14,760 nt of DNA from Bacillota bacterium. Lineage in GTDB: Bacteria > Bacillota_A > Clostridia > Christensenellales > Aristaeellaceae. Made by a program: the position numbers and the translations under genes. Numbering within the stretch: position 1 is the first letter of the stretch; the number at the start of each line of letters is the position of its first letter. The stretch spans positions 1 to 14,760 of the forward strand of contig JAEZSP010000015.1 in assembly GCA_023421735.1 (NCBI GenBank), in the 5' to 3' direction. Positions 6,798 through 14,760 of the stretch are shown here, piece after piece. The notes under the pieces were generated by a model. That model did not search any database and had not been told where the DNA came from. It worked only from the letters and a program-made list of their open reading frames with translations.

Positions 6798-7424
6798 ATG
6801 CCGAATGTGAAAGTATACAACATGCAGGGCGCCCCGATCGGGGAGATGAACCTCTCCGACGAGGTTTTCGGCCTTGAACCGCACGTGTTCGCGATGCATC
6901 AGGTCGTCAGGGCCTATCAGAACGCGCAGCGCCAGGGCACGCAATCCACGCTCAACCGCGAAGAGGTTCGCGGCGGTGGACGCAAAATTTATCGCCAGAA
7001 GGGCACCGGCAACGCGCGCCATCACGGCCGCCGCGCCCCCCAGTTCACCCACGGCGGCGTGGTCTTCGCGCCGAAGCCCCGTGACTACCGCATCTCCGTT
7101 CCCAAGAAAGTCAAGCGTCTTGCGATGAAGTCGGCGCTCTCCGCCAAAGTGGGTGAGGCCGAAATGATCGTGGTGGACGCGCTCCAGCTGACCGAGACGA
7201 AGACGAAAACGGTCGTCAAGATGCTCGAAGCGCTGGGCGCCCAGAAAAAAGCGCTCATCGTCACCAAGGAGTCGGACCCCATGATGGTTCGCGCCAGTGC
7301 CAACATCCAGGGCGTGAAGACGACCTTCGTCGGCTCCCTGAATGTCTACGACATCCTCAACTGCGACAAGATCATCTTCGCGAAGGATGCCGTTGAAACG
7401 GTCGAGGAGGTTTACGCAGAATGA
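6798..7424 (+). CDS. rplD: 50S ribosomal protein L4
   Basis: A 208-residue protein that lines the polypeptide exit tunnel and, in some bacteria, represses its own operon. The tunnel loop [12 protein letters not shown] (66-77) followed by [15 protein letters not shown] (83-97) is clear. The frame stays open upstream into rplC, but AAGGAGG (6782-6788) and homology of MPNVKVYNM place the start at ATG6798. Its stop overlaps the rplW start by four bases. Confidence 0.97.
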   Translation: MPNVKVYNMQGAPIGEMNLSDEVFGLEPHVFAMHQVVRAYQNAQRQGTQSTLNREEVRGGGRKIYRQKGTGNARHHGRRAPQFTHGGVVFAPKPRDYRISVPKKVKRLAMKSALSAKVGEAEMIVVDALQLTETKTKTVVKMLEALGAQKKALIVTKESDPMMVRASANIQGVKTTFVGSLNVYDILNCDKIIFAKDAVETVEEVYAE

Positions 7425-7729
7425 AGAGCGCATACGACGTCATTATTCGCCCCGTTCTGACCGAAAAGTCTTATGACGACATGGCCTTCAAGAAGTACAC
7501 CTTCGAGGTTGCCATTTCCGCCAATAAGACCGAGATCAAGGACGCGGTCGAGGAAATTTTCGAGGGAGTCAAGGTGGACTCCGTCAACACCATGCGCGTC
7601 CAGGGCAAGATGAAGCGCCAGGGCCGCACCATGGGCCGCCGCCCCGAGCGGAAAAAGGCCATTGTGACCCTCAAGAAGGATTCCAAGGGAATCCCGTTCT
7701 TCGAGGGCATGCAGGAAGAGCAGGCCTAG
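7421..7729 (+). CDS. rplW: 50S ribosomal protein L23
   Basis: A 102-residue protein located at the exit of the peptide tunnel, where trigger factor and signal recognition particle dock. [13 protein letters not shown] (5-17) and the basic segment [18 protein letters not shown] are family hallmarks. It overlaps rplD as ATGA, with GAGGAGG (7404-7410) inside the end of rplD, so translation is coupled. The next gene starts 88 bases later, the longest gap between genes in this operon. Confidence 0.97.
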   Translation: MKSAYDVIIRPVLTEKSYDDMAFKKYTFEVAISANKTEIKDAVEEIFEGVKVDSVNTMRVQGKMKRQGRTMGRRPERKKAIVTLKKDSKGIPFFEGMQEEQA

Positions 7730-7792
7730 AGCAATCTCCCGGAAATCCTTCCGCGTTTTGCTCAATAAAGGTAGGTTCGCCGAAAAAGAACC
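7729..7792 (+). promoter_or_regulatory. Two intercistronic hairpins between rplW and rplB
   Basis: The 88-base gap contains a two-part stem: GAGCAA (7729-7734) with TTGCTC (7758-7763), enclosing CGGAA (7740-7744) with TTCCG (7749-7753). A second stem follows, GGTTC (7774-7778) with GAACC (7788-7792). There is no T run, so termination is unlikely. The structure could be an RNase processing site, a stability element or a translational control site for rplB; it overlaps the rplW stop codon. Confidence 0.5.
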
Positions 7793-7817
7793 GTGAATGC
7801 AAAGGGGAGAATACCAA

Positions 7818-8657
<840 letters not shown>

Positions 8658-8676
8658 GCCGAAAGGAGGCAAACAG

Positions 8677-8955
8677 ATGAGCAGATCAATTAAGAAGGGA
8701 CCTTTTATTCAGGAGGCTCTTTTGAAGCGCGTTCAGGCGCTGAACACCTCGGGCGATAAGAAGGTCATCAAGACCTGGTCGCGTTCCTCCACCATCTTCC
8801 CAGATTTTATCGGCCACACGGTTGCCGTCCACGACGGCAAAAAGCATGTGCCGGTCTACGTCACGGAGGACATGGTCGGCCACAAGTTCGGCGAATTCGC
8901 CCCCACTCGCACCTTCCGGGGACACGCCGGGGAAAAAGCGTCGGGCCGGAAGTAA
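8677..8955 (+). CDS. rpsS: 30S ribosomal protein S19
   Basis: A 92-residue protein of the 30S head that pairs with S13 near the A-site t[12 protein letters not shown] (2-10), [22 protein letters not shown] and [18 protein letters not shown] are textbook S19. AAAGGAGG (8662-8669) lies seven bases before the ATG, and the gene follows rplB by 19 bases. Confidence 0.98.
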   Translation: MSRSIKKGPFIQEALLKRVQALNTSGDKKVIKTWSRSSTIFPDFIGHTVAVHDGKKHVPVYVTEDMVGHKFGEFAPTRTFRGHAGEKASGRK

Positions 8956-8973
8956 CGGAAGGAGAGAGAAGAT

Positions 8974-9357
8974 ATGGCTACCCGTCAAAAAGTGAAGGCA
9001 GCCCAGCGCAAGCTGAATGCAGATAAGCGCCCGCGCGCCTCTGCAAAGTATGTGCGCGTGGCGCCCAGGAAGGTTCAGATCGTTCTGGATCTCATTCGCG
9101 GAAAAAGTGTGGACGACGCGCTGGCGATCGTGATGTATACGCCCAAGAGCGCTTCTCCCGTGGTCGAAAAGCTTCTCAGCTCCGCCATTGCCAATGCGGA
9201 GAACAATCTTGAGATGGACCGCGAGATGCTCTACGTTGCAGAGTGCTACGCCAATCAGGGCCCCACGCTCAAAAAATACTGGGCGCGCTCGCATGGCCGC
9301 GCCGACATGATTAAAAAGCACACCAGTCACATTACCATTGTGCTTGACCAGAAGTGA
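8974..9357 (+). CDS. rplV: 50S ribosomal protein L22
   Basis: A 127-residue protein. The core begins at about residue 21 (SAKYVRVAPRKVQIVLDLIRGK) and includes the tunnel beta-hairpin region QGPTLKKYWARSHGRA and the C-terminal TSHITIVL. Compared with B. subtilis L22 (about 113) there is an extra basic N-terminal stretch of about 17 residues. The start at ATG8974 is supported by GGAAGGAGAG just upstream, so the extension appears real and is probably surface exposed. Confidence 0.97.
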   Translation: MATRQKVKAAQRKLNADKRPRASAKYVRVAPRKVQIVLDLIRGKSVDDALAIVMYTPKSASPVVEKLLSSAIANAENNLEMDREMLYVAECYANQGPTLKKYWARSHGRADMIKKHTSHITIVLDQK

Positions 9358-9370
9358 GGGAGGATAAAAG

Positions 9371-10120
9371 ATGGGTCAGAAAGTAAATCCCCACGGCGCG
9401 CGCGTCGGTGTGATTCTGGACTGGAGCACCAAATGGTACGCCGGTAAGAAGGATTTCTCGAATAACCTCATCGAGGATTACAAGCTGCGCAAGATGCTCA
9501 AGGCGAAGCTGATGATGGCGGGAATTTCCCACATCGATATCCAGAGGACCGGCGCGAAGGTTCAGGTTCAGATCTTCACCGCCAAGCCGGGCATCGTTAT
9601 CGGCAAGGGCGGCGCGGGCGTCGAGGCGCTCAAAAAGGAAGTCGAGGCATTCACCGGCAAAGCCGTTGGCCTTGACATCATGGAGATCAAGCATCCGGAC
9701 ATCGACGCACAGCTGGTTGCCGAGAATATTGCAGCCCAGCTCGAAAAGCGCATCGCCTTCCGTCGCGCGATGAAGCAATCGCTCGGCCGCACCATGAAAG
9801 CCGGCGCGAAGGGAATTAAGGTCTCGGTCGCAGGCCGCCTCAACGGCGCGGACATCGCCCGCTCCGAAGGGTATCATGAGGGTTCGATCCCGCTGCAGAC
9901 CCTGCGCGCGAACATCGATTACGGCTTTGCCGAGGCGAAGACCACCTATGGTCGCATCGGCGTCAAGGTTTGGATCTACAAGGGTCAGATTCTGCCCAAC
10001 GCGCCCCGGCGCCAGGACGGTACGCCCGCGTCTCCCAGGCGTTATGACAGACCCGAGCGGTCTGACAGGCCTGATCGCCGCGATCGCCGCCCGGACAGAA
10101 GGATGGAAGGAGGCAAATAA
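9371..10120 (+). CDS. rpsC: 30S ribosomal protein S3 with Arg/Asp-rich C-terminal extension
   Basis: A 249-residue protein of the 30S mRNA entry channel. [12 protein letters not shown] at the N-terminus and the KH-type loop IVIGKGGAG (75-83) are typical. The body ends at [10 protein letters not shown], after which about 35 residues of low-complexity sequence include [19 protein letters not shown]. subtilis S3 is about 218 long. The last codons (EGGK) read GGAGG in DNA and form the ribosome binding site of rplP. GAGGGAGGAT (9355-9364) sets the start. Confidence 0.97.
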   Translation: MGQKVNPHGARVGVILDWSTKWYAGKKDFSNNLIEDYKLRKMLKAKLMMAGISHIDIQRTGAKVQVQIFTAKPGIVIGKGGAGVEALKKEVEAFTGKAVGLDIMEIKHPDIDAQLVAENIAAQLEKRIAFRRAMKQSLGRTMKAGAKGIKVSVAGRLNGADIARSEGYHEGSIPLQTLRANIDYGFAEAKTTYGRIGVKVWIYKGQILPNAPRRQDGTPASPRRYDRPERSDRPDRRDRRPDRRMEGGK

Positions 10121-10123
10121 GTC

Positions 10124-10555
10124 ATGCTGATGCCCAAGAGAGTCAAGCACCGCAAGACCATGCGCGGTCGCATGAAGGGAAAGGCCCAGCGCGGCAATTT
10201 CCTCGCATACGGTGAATTTGGTATCGTCGCAACCCAGCCCGGCTGGGTGACCTCGAATCAGATCGAGGCAGCCCGTCAGGCGATGACCCGCCGCACCAAG
10301 AGAGGCGGTCAGGTCTGGATTAAGATATTCCCCGACAAGCCCGTGACCGCCAAGCCCGCGGAAACCAGAATGGGTTCCGGCAAAGGCTCGCCCGAGTACT
10401 GGGTCGCGGTCGTCAAGCCCGGCCGCGTGCTCTTTGAGATGGGCGGCATTTCAGAGGAGATGGCGCGCGAGGCATTGACGCTTGCGAGCCACAAGCTCCC
10501 CATTACGACGAAATTCATTAAGAAAGAAACCGAGACTGGTGGTGAAGAGCAGTGA
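10124..10555 (+). CDS. rplP: 50S ribosomal protein L16
   Basis: A 143-residue protein that helps position the A-site tRNA acceptor end. [39 protein letters not shown] and the [18 protein letters not shown] segment are diagnostic. ATG10124 was chosen over ATG10130 because AAGGAGG (10108-10114, inside rpsC) is nine bases away from it and 15 from the later codon, and MLMPKRV matches the family. Its stop overlaps the GTG start of rpmC by four bases. Confidence 0.97.
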   Translation: MLMPKRVKHRKTMRGRMKGKAQRGNFLAYGEFGIVATQPGWVTSNQIEAARQAMTRRTKRGGQVWIKIFPDKPVTAKPAETRMGSGKGSPEYWVAVVKPGRVLFEMGGISEEMAREALTLASHKLPITTKFIKKETETGGEEQ

Positions 10556-10764
10556 AGACCAAAGAGACCATTACCGCCCTTCAGCAGAAGACCATGGCCG
10601 AGCTCGACACCGATCTCAAGGAGAAGAAGTCGGAGCTGTTCAATCTGCGCTTCCAACTGGCGACCGGTCAGCTTCAGAACAACGCGGCCATCCGGGAATG
10701 CCGCAAGGACATCGCCAGAGTAAAGACCGTCATCCGCCAGCGTGAGTTGGCGGGGAAGGCGTAA
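10552..10764 (+). CDS. rpmC: 50S ribosomal protein L29
   Basis: A 70-residue, mostly helical protein that lies near L23 at the tunnel exit. [20 protein letters not shown] (22-41) is the family signature. The start is GTG10552, in GTGA overlap with the rplP stop. Only a weak GGTGG-type site precedes it, so translation probably depends on ribosomes finishing rplP. Confidence 0.96.
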   Translation: MKTKETITALQQKTMAELDTDLKEKKSELFNLRFQLATGQLQNNAAIRECRKDIARVKTVIRQRELAGKA

Positions 10765-10785
10765 CGCGAAAGGGAGGCAGAGAAC

Positions 10786-11046
10786 ATGGCCGAAGCAAGA
10801 GGCAATCGGAAGACCCGCACAGGCGTTGTCGTCTCCGACAAGATGGATAAGACGATCGTCGTCGAAATCCGCACGCGCGTGAAGCATCCGCTGTACGGGA
10901 AAATCATGAACAAGACAAACAAACTCAAGGCCCACGACGAGAATAATGACTGCGGCATCGGCGATACCGTCCGCGTCATGGAGACTCGCCCCCTGTCCAA
11001 GGATAAAAGGTGGCGCCTTGTCGAGATCATCGAGAAGGCGAAGTAA
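10786..11046 (+). CDS. rpsQ: 30S ribosomal protein S17
   Basis: An 86-residue primary 16S rRNA-binding protein with an OB fold. [19 protein letters not shown] (8-26), [11 protein letters not shown] and [22 protein letters not shown] are typical. AGGGAGG (10771-10777) lies eight bases before the ATG, 21 bases after rpmC. Confidence 0.97.
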   Translation: MAEARGNRKTRTGVVVSDKMDKTIVVEIRTRVKHPLYGKIMNKTNKLKAHDENNDCGIGDTVRVMETRPLSKDKRWRLVEIIEKAK

Positions 11047-11073
11047 GGCCGCAAGCAAAGGAGGAGAGCATCC

Positions 11074-11442
11074 ATGATTCAGCCCCAAACCCGACTTAAA
11101 GTCGCGGATAACTCCGGCGCGAAGGAAATCATGTGCTTCCGCGTGCTGGGCGGTTCCTTCCGCCGCACGGGAGCCATCGGGGATATCATCGTCGCGTCCG
11201 TGAAGACCGCCACGCCCGGCGGCCAGGTGAAAAAGGGCGACGTCGTCAAGGCAGTCATCGTGAGGACGAAAAAGCAGTACAGGCGCAAGGACGGCACCTA
11301 CATTCGCTTCGACGACAATGCTGCCGTCATCATCAACGACGCCAAGCAGCCCAAGGGCACCCGTATCTTTGGGCCGGTTGCGCGCGAGCTGCGCGAGAAG
11401 GATTATATGAAAATCGTCTCGCTGGCGCCCGAAGTGCTTTAA
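11074..11442 (+). CDS. rplN: 50S ribosomal protein L14
   Basis: A 122-residue protein of exact family length at the subunit interface; it is the contact site of the silencing factor RsfS in many bacteria. [20 protein letters not shown] and [15 protein letters not shown] followed by [15 protein letters not shown] are diagnostic. AAAGGAGGAG precedes the ATG by about six bases. Confidence 0.98.
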   Translation: MIQPQTRLKVADNSGAKEIMCFRVLGGSFRRTGAIGDIIVASVKTATPGGQVKKGDVVKAVIVRTKKQYRRKDGTYIRFDDNAAVIINDAKQPKGTRIFGPVARELREKDYMKIVSLAPEVL

Positions 11443-11459
11443 CGGAGGTGCACAGAGTA

Positions 11460-11801
11460 ATGAGCACACCAAAATTACAGGTTAAAACCGGAGATACCGT
11501 CGTCGTGATCTCGGGCGTCAACAAGGGCAAGAGCGGCAAGATCACCAAAGCCTATCCCAAGGACGGAACCGTGGTCGTTGAGAAGGTCAACGTGGTCAAG
11601 AAGCATCAGAAGCCCCGCGGACAGGGCATGCCCGGCGGCATCATCGAGCGTGAAGCCGCGATTCCCGCGAGCAAGACCATGCTCCTTTGCCCCGCCTGCA
11701 AAAAGGCTACGCGGATCGCCCATGCCTTTGTCAAAAACGACGAGGGCAAGCTGGTCAAGCAGCGCGTCTGCCGCAAGTGCGGACAGAGCATTGACGACTG
11801 A
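11460..11801 (+). CDS. rplX: 50S ribosomal protein L24, zinc-binding form
   Basis: A 113-residue assembly initiator protein. The KOW-type domain (about 6-35) contains GDTVVVISGVNKGKSGKI. The C-terminal part has C77-P-A-C80 and C104-R-K-C107, a four-cysteine zinc site. The frame is open upstream through rplN, but GGAGGTG (11444-11450) and homology place the start at ATG11460. Confidence 0.96.
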   Translation: MSTPKLQVKTGDTVVVISGVNKGKSGKITKAYPKDGTVVVEKVNVVKKHQKPRGQGMPGGIIEREAAIPASKTMLLCPACKKATRIAHAFVKNDEGKLVKQRVCRKCGQSIDD

Positions 11802-11822
11802 CGTTAAAGGAGGAAATACGCT

Positions 11823-12362
11823 GTGGCCAGACTGAAGGAAAAATACCGCGAGGAGGTCGCGCCGTCTCTCAAGCAGAAGTTCGGCTATGAGAACGTGATG
11901 CAGATTCCTCGCCTCGAAAAGATCGTCATCAACATGGGCCTGGGCGATTGCAAGGACAATTCCAAGGCTCTCGAGACCGCGGTGACGGAGCTGACGACCA
12001 TTTCCGGTCAGAAGCCGCTCGTCACCAAGGCGAAGAAGTCCATTGCGAACTTCAAACTTCGTGAGGGCATGAATGTCGGCGCGAAGGTGACGCTCCGGGG
12101 GGAGCGGATGTACGAGTTCTGCGACAAGCTGGTCTCGATCGTCCTGCCCCGCGTGCGCGACTTCCGTGGTGTTTCCGTGAAGGCCTTTGACGGCCGCGGA
12201 AACTATTCCCTGGGCGTTCGCGAGCAGCTGATCTTCCCTGAGATCGACTATGATAAGGTCGAGAAGATCCGCGGCATGGAGATGATTTTCGTCACCACCG
12301 CAAAGACCGACGAGGAAGCAAGGGAACTTCTCCGCTTGCTCGGCATGCCGTTCTCGGCTTGA
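11823..12362 (+). CDS. rplE: 50S ribosomal protein L5
   Basis: A 179-residue 5S rRNA-binding protein that contacts the P-site t[18 protein letters not shown] (28-42), [22 protein letters not shown] and the RDFRGVS...[18 protein letters not shown] block are diagnostic. The start is GTG11823, with AAAGGAGG (11806-11813) nine bases upstream. Its initiation region is identical over 21 bases to that of rpsN. Confidence 0.97.
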   Translation: MARLKEKYREEVAPSLKQKFGYENVMQIPRLEKIVINMGLGDCKDNSKALETAVTELTTISGQKPLVTKAKKSIANFKLREGMNVGAKVTLRGERMYEFCDKLVSIVLPRVRDFRGVSVKAFDGRGNYSLGVREQLIFPEIDYDKVEKIRGMEMIFVTTAKTDEEARELLRLLGMPFSA

Positions 12363-12381
12363 TTGAAGGAGGAAATACGCT

Positions 12382-12567
12382 GTGGCAAAGACCAGTTTAA
12401 TCAATAAGCAGCAGAGGACGCCTAAGTTCTCTACGCGCGCCTACACCCGCTGCCGCATCTGCGGAAGGCCCCACTCGGTGCTCCGCAAGTACGGCGTCTG
12501 CCGCATCTGCTTCCGCGAACTCGCTTACAAGGGCGAGATTCCCGGAGTGCGCAAGGCTAGCTGGTAA
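12382..12567 (+). CDS. rpsN: 30S ribosomal protein S14 type Z (zinc-binding)
   Basis: A 61-residue short S14 with C24-x2-C27 and C40-x2-C43 forming one zinc site, as in most Bacillota. The C-terminal [18 protein letters not shown] is characteristic. It starts at GTG12382 after a GAAGGAGG ribosome binding site. Genomes with this form often also encode a zinc-free paralog under zinc control elsewhere; none is in this window. Some databases call this form rpsZ. Confidence 0.97.
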   Translation: MAKTSLINKQQRTPKFSTRAYTRCRICGRPHSVLRKYGVCRICFRELAYKGEIPGVRKASW

Positions 12568-12595
12568 AAAGGGCAATACGGAAGGAGGTTCTCAA

Positions 12596-12994
12596 ATGGT
12601 TATAAACGATCCCATCGCGGATATGCTGACCAGAATCCGCAATGCCCTGGTTGCCAGGCACGACGCCGTGACGATCCCGGCCTCCAATATGAAAAAGGCG
12701 ATCGCCAAGATCCTTTTGGAAGAGGGATACGTCAAGGCCATCGACTTTATCGACGACGGGCTGCAGGGCCAGATCAAAATCTCTCTCAAATATGCGCAGG
12801 GCAAGTCCTCTGTCATCAAGGGCCTCAAGCGCATCTCGAAGCCCGGCCTTCGCGTTTACGCGAAGAACGACGCTGTCCCGAAGGTTCTCGGCGGCCTCGG
12901 CATCGCGGTCATTTCCACGTCCAAGGGCGTCATGACCGACCGGACCGCGCGCACGTCAGGCGTGGGCGGCGAAGTCCTGGCCTACATCTGGTAA
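12596..12994 (+). CDS. rpsH: 30S ribosomal protein S8
   Basis: A 132-residue protein of normal length that binds the central domain of 16S r[18 protein letters not shown] (3-17) and the C-terminal [22 protein letters not shown] are diagnostic. In E. coli this protein represses the spc operon; whether it does so here cannot be told. GGAAGGAGG lies a few bases before the ATG. Confidence 0.98.
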   Translation: MVINDPIADMLTRIRNALVARHDAVTIPASNMKKAIAKILLEEGYVKAIDFIDDGLQGQIKISLKYAQGKSSVIKGLKRISKPGLRVYAKNDAVPKVLGGLGIAVISTSKGVMTDRTARTSGVGGEVLAYIW

Positions 12995-13008
12995 GGGGGG
13001 TTATCGAA

Positions 13009-13551
13009 ATGTCTCGAATCGGTAAGCTTCCGATCGCCGTCCCGGCGGGCGTCACCATTGACATTGCGGATGACAATACCGTGACCGTCAAAGGTCCCAA
13101 GGGCACGCTTTCGGAAATGGTCAATAAAGACATCAAGGTGGAGATGGAAGGCGATCAGATCATTGTCACCCGCCCGTCCGACTCCAAACCGCACAAGTCC
13201 ATGCACGGACTTTACAGAGCACTGATCAATAACATGGTGACAGGCGTCACCAAGGGCTTTGAAAAGGTGCTGCTCATGGAAGGCGTCGGTTATCGCGCGA
13301 CGCTCGACGGAAAGAACCTGACCCTGTCGGTGGGCTACTCCCACCCGGTCGTGTTCACCCCGCCGACCGATATCGCCTTTGAAACGCCCGCCGCAACCAG
13401 GATTGTCATCAAGGGCATCTCCCGCCAGCAGGTCGGGGCGATCGCAGCTGACATCCGCGCGGTTAGAAAGCCCGAGCCGTATTTGGGCAAGGGCATCCGC
13501 TACGAGAACGAGCACATCCGCCGCAAGGAAGGCAAGGCCGGAAAGAAGTAA
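13009..13551 (+). CDS. rplF: 50S ribosomal protein L6
   Basis: A 180-residue protein near the GTPase-associated centre, with two related domains. [14 protein letters not shown] (2-15), [12 protein letters not shown] and the C-terminal [27 protein letters not shown] are diagnostic. The ribosome binding site is a pure G run (12995-13000), unlike the AGGAGG of its neighbours, eight bases before the ATG. Confidence 0.97.
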   Translation: MSRIGKLPIAVPAGVTIDIADDNTVTVKGPKGTLSEMVNKDIKVEMEGDQIIVTRPSDSKPHKSMHGLYRALINNMVTGVTKGFEKVLLMEGVGYRATLDGKNLTLSVGYSHPVVFTPPTDIAFETPAATRIVIKGISRQQVGAIAADIRAVRKPEPYLGKGIRYENEHIRRKEGKAGKK

Positions 13552-13568
13552 GAGGGAGGTAACCGCAA

Positions 13569-13937
13569 ATGTTTAAAAAGCGTGACCGCAACGAAGTGCG
13601 GCTCATTCGCCACGCACGCGTGCGCAAAAAGATCAGCGGAACGCCCGAACGTCCGCGCCTGTGCATCTATCGCTCGAACGCGCACATCTATGCGCAGATC
13701 ATCGACGACGTCGCCGGCGTGACGCTTGCAAGCGCTTCGACCGTCGAGAAGGACATCGCGTCTCAGATCGCCGAGCTCGACAAGAAAGCAGCAGGCAAGC
13801 TCGTCGGGAAGGCAATCGCCGAGCGCGCCGCCCAGAAGGGGATCAAGGAAGTCGTGTTCGACCGCGGTGGGTATATTTACACCGGCCGCGTGGCCGAGCT
13901 GGCAAGTGGCGCTCGCGAGGGCGGCCTGAACTTCTAA
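13569..13937 (+). CDS. rplR: 50S ribosomal protein L18
   Basis: A 122-residue protein that binds 5S rRNA with L5. [18 protein letters not shown] (14-31) and the C-terminal [28 protein letters not shown] are typical. GAGGGAGG lies about nine bases before the ATG, 17 bases after rplF. Confidence 0.97.
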   Translation: MFKKRDRNEVRLIRHARVRKKISGTPERPRLCIYRSNAHIYAQIIDDVAGVTLASASTVEKDIASQIAELDKKAAGKLVGKAIAERAAQKGIKEVVFDRGGYIYTGRVAELASGAREGGLNF

Positions 13938-13953
13938 AGTGGAGGGTAAACGC

Positions 13954-14454
13954 ATGCAGCGCAACTATCAACAGGATTCCGAATTTAAAGAGAAACTGGT
14001 CTCGGTCAATCGCGTTTCCAAGACCGTCAAGGGCGGCCGCAACATGCGGTTCTCCGCTCTGATGGTCGTGGGAGACCAGAACGGCCGCGTCGGCTGCGGC
14101 ATGGGCAAGGCAGTCGAAATTCCGGAAGCGATTCGCAAGGGAACCGATGACGCCAAGAAGACCATGATCACAGTCCCGATTGCGGGCACAACCATTCCCC
14201 ACGCGGTTGTCGGCGTCTTTGGTACCGGCAAGGTGAAGCTCATCCCCGCTCCGGAAGGAACCGGCGTCATCGCCGGCGGCCCGGTGCGCGACGTGCTCGA
14301 AGCCTGCGGCATCAAGGACATCGTGACCAAGTCCATCGGCACCAACAACAAGATTAACGTCGCAAAGGCCACCATGCAGGGCCTGAGCCAACTCCGCAGC
14401 GCCGAAGAAGTCGCAAGGCTTCGCGGCAAGTCTGTGGAAGAGATTCTGGGCTAG
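13954..14454 (+). CDS. rpsE: 30S ribosomal protein S5
   Basis: A 166-residue protein important for decoding accuracy. The double-stranded RNA-binding N-terminal domain contains [21 protein letters not shown] (13-33); the VSKTVKGG loop is the known spectinomycin-sensitivity site and appears unaltered. ATG13954 was chosen over GTG13939 because the GGAGGG ribosome binding site (13941-13946) lies between the two codons. Confidence 0.97.
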   Translation: MQRNYQQDSEFKEKLVSVNRVSKTVKGGRNMRFSALMVVGDQNGRVGCGMGKAVEIPEAIRKGTDDAKKTMITVPIAGTTIPHAVVGVFGTGKVKLIPAPEGTGVIAGGPVRDVLEACGIKDIVTKSIGTNNKINVAKATMQGLSQLRSAEEVARLRGKSVEEILG

Positions 14455-14468
14455 GGAGGTACGTGAAC

Positions 14469-14651
14469 ATGAAGCTGAAAATCACACAGACGAAGTCCAC
14501 GATCGCCTGCCTGAAAGATCAGATCGCGACCATTGAGGCGCTGGGCCTTCACAAGATCAGCCAGACGGTCGTCAAGGAAGACAATCCTGCCATCCGCGGT
14601 ATGATCTTCAAGGTCAAGCACATGGTCAAGGTCGAAGAAATCGAAGACTGA
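14469..14651 (+). CDS. rpmD: 50S ribosomal protein L30
   Basis: A 60-residue protein of usual length. [29 protein letters not shown] is the family core, with [25 protein letters not shown] at the end. ATG14469 is set by GGGAGGT (14454-14460), eight bases away; the in-frame GTG14463 is only two bases from it. Confidence 0.96.
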   Translation: MKLKITQTKSTIACLKDQIATIEALGLHKISQTVVKEDNPAIRGMIFKVKHMVKVEEIED

Positions 14652-14663
14652 GGAGGGCCCGAG

Positions 14664-14760
14664 ATGAAACTACACGAACTCCATCCGGCAGAGGGCGCAA
14701 CCACCGCCCCCAAGAGGCTGGGCCGGGGCGTCGGTTCCGGACTTGGCAAGACCTCCGGCA
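14664..14760 (+). CDS. rplO: 50S ribosomal protein L15, 3' end outside window
   Basis: Only the first 32 residues are visible: [18 protein letters not shown] followed by [14 protein letters not shown], the highly conserved L15 N-terminus that binds 23S rRNA as an extended tail. GAGGAGGG (14650-14657) sets the ATG, 12 bases after rpmD. The order rpmD-rplO is standard; secY would be expected next. Confidence 0.95.
   Translation, partial: MKLHELHPAEGATTAPKRLGRGVGSGLGKTSG

Noticed and set aside
10309..11472. A 387-codon open frame on the - strand across rplP, rpmC, rpsQ and rplN
   Set aside because: It lies wholly opposite four certain ribosomal genes, has no recognisable domain, and is expected from the GC-rich third positions of the true genes.

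Overview
The window looks like the chromosome of a GC-rich member of the Bacillota, most likely class Clostridia. The reasons are strong AGGAGG-type ribosome binding sites before almost every gene, a PadR/DUF1700/DUF4097 module, zinc-binding forms of S14 and L24, and an S10 operon that runs straight into the spc-type genes. The order or family cannot be fixed from the sequence alone.

Layout. Positions 1-154 hold the end of an elongator tRNA-Met, a complete tRNA-Asp(GTC) and an intrinsic terminator. A + strand gene (218-1456) encodes an ECF-like sigma factor carrying a large C-terminal domain of unknown role. It converges on ftsH (1593-3497, - strand), with a strong hairpin between them that terminates ftsH. 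ftsH and padR (3645) diverge from a 147-nt region holding two near-consensus sigma-A promoters. padR starts a tightly overlapping three-gene operon: padR, a DUF1700 membrane protein and a membrane-anchored DUF4097 repeat protein, ending at 5531.

From 5575 to the end of the window lies a ribosomal-protein operon: promoter, a structured leader of about 185 nt, then rpsJ-rplC-rplD-rplW-rplB-rpsS-rplV-rpsC-rplP-rpmC-rpsQ-rplN-rplX-rplE-rpsN-rpsH-rplF-rplR-rpsE-rpmD-rplO (rplO is cut by the window edge). All genes are on the + strand with gaps of 3-36 nt or 4-nt overlaps, except one 88-nt structured gap between rplW and rplB. No internal terminator was seen, so this is probably one transcription unit making large- and small-subunit proteins in proportion.

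The least explained parts are the sigma factor with its C-terminal domain and an internal, well-spaced ribosome binding site that could release that domain as a separate protein; the untranslated rpsJ leader; the rplW-rplB intercistronic hairpins; and an exact 21-nt duplication of the translation start region of rplE and rpsN. The rest is conserved core-genome content. I see no CRISPR array, insertion sequence, prophage or defence system.
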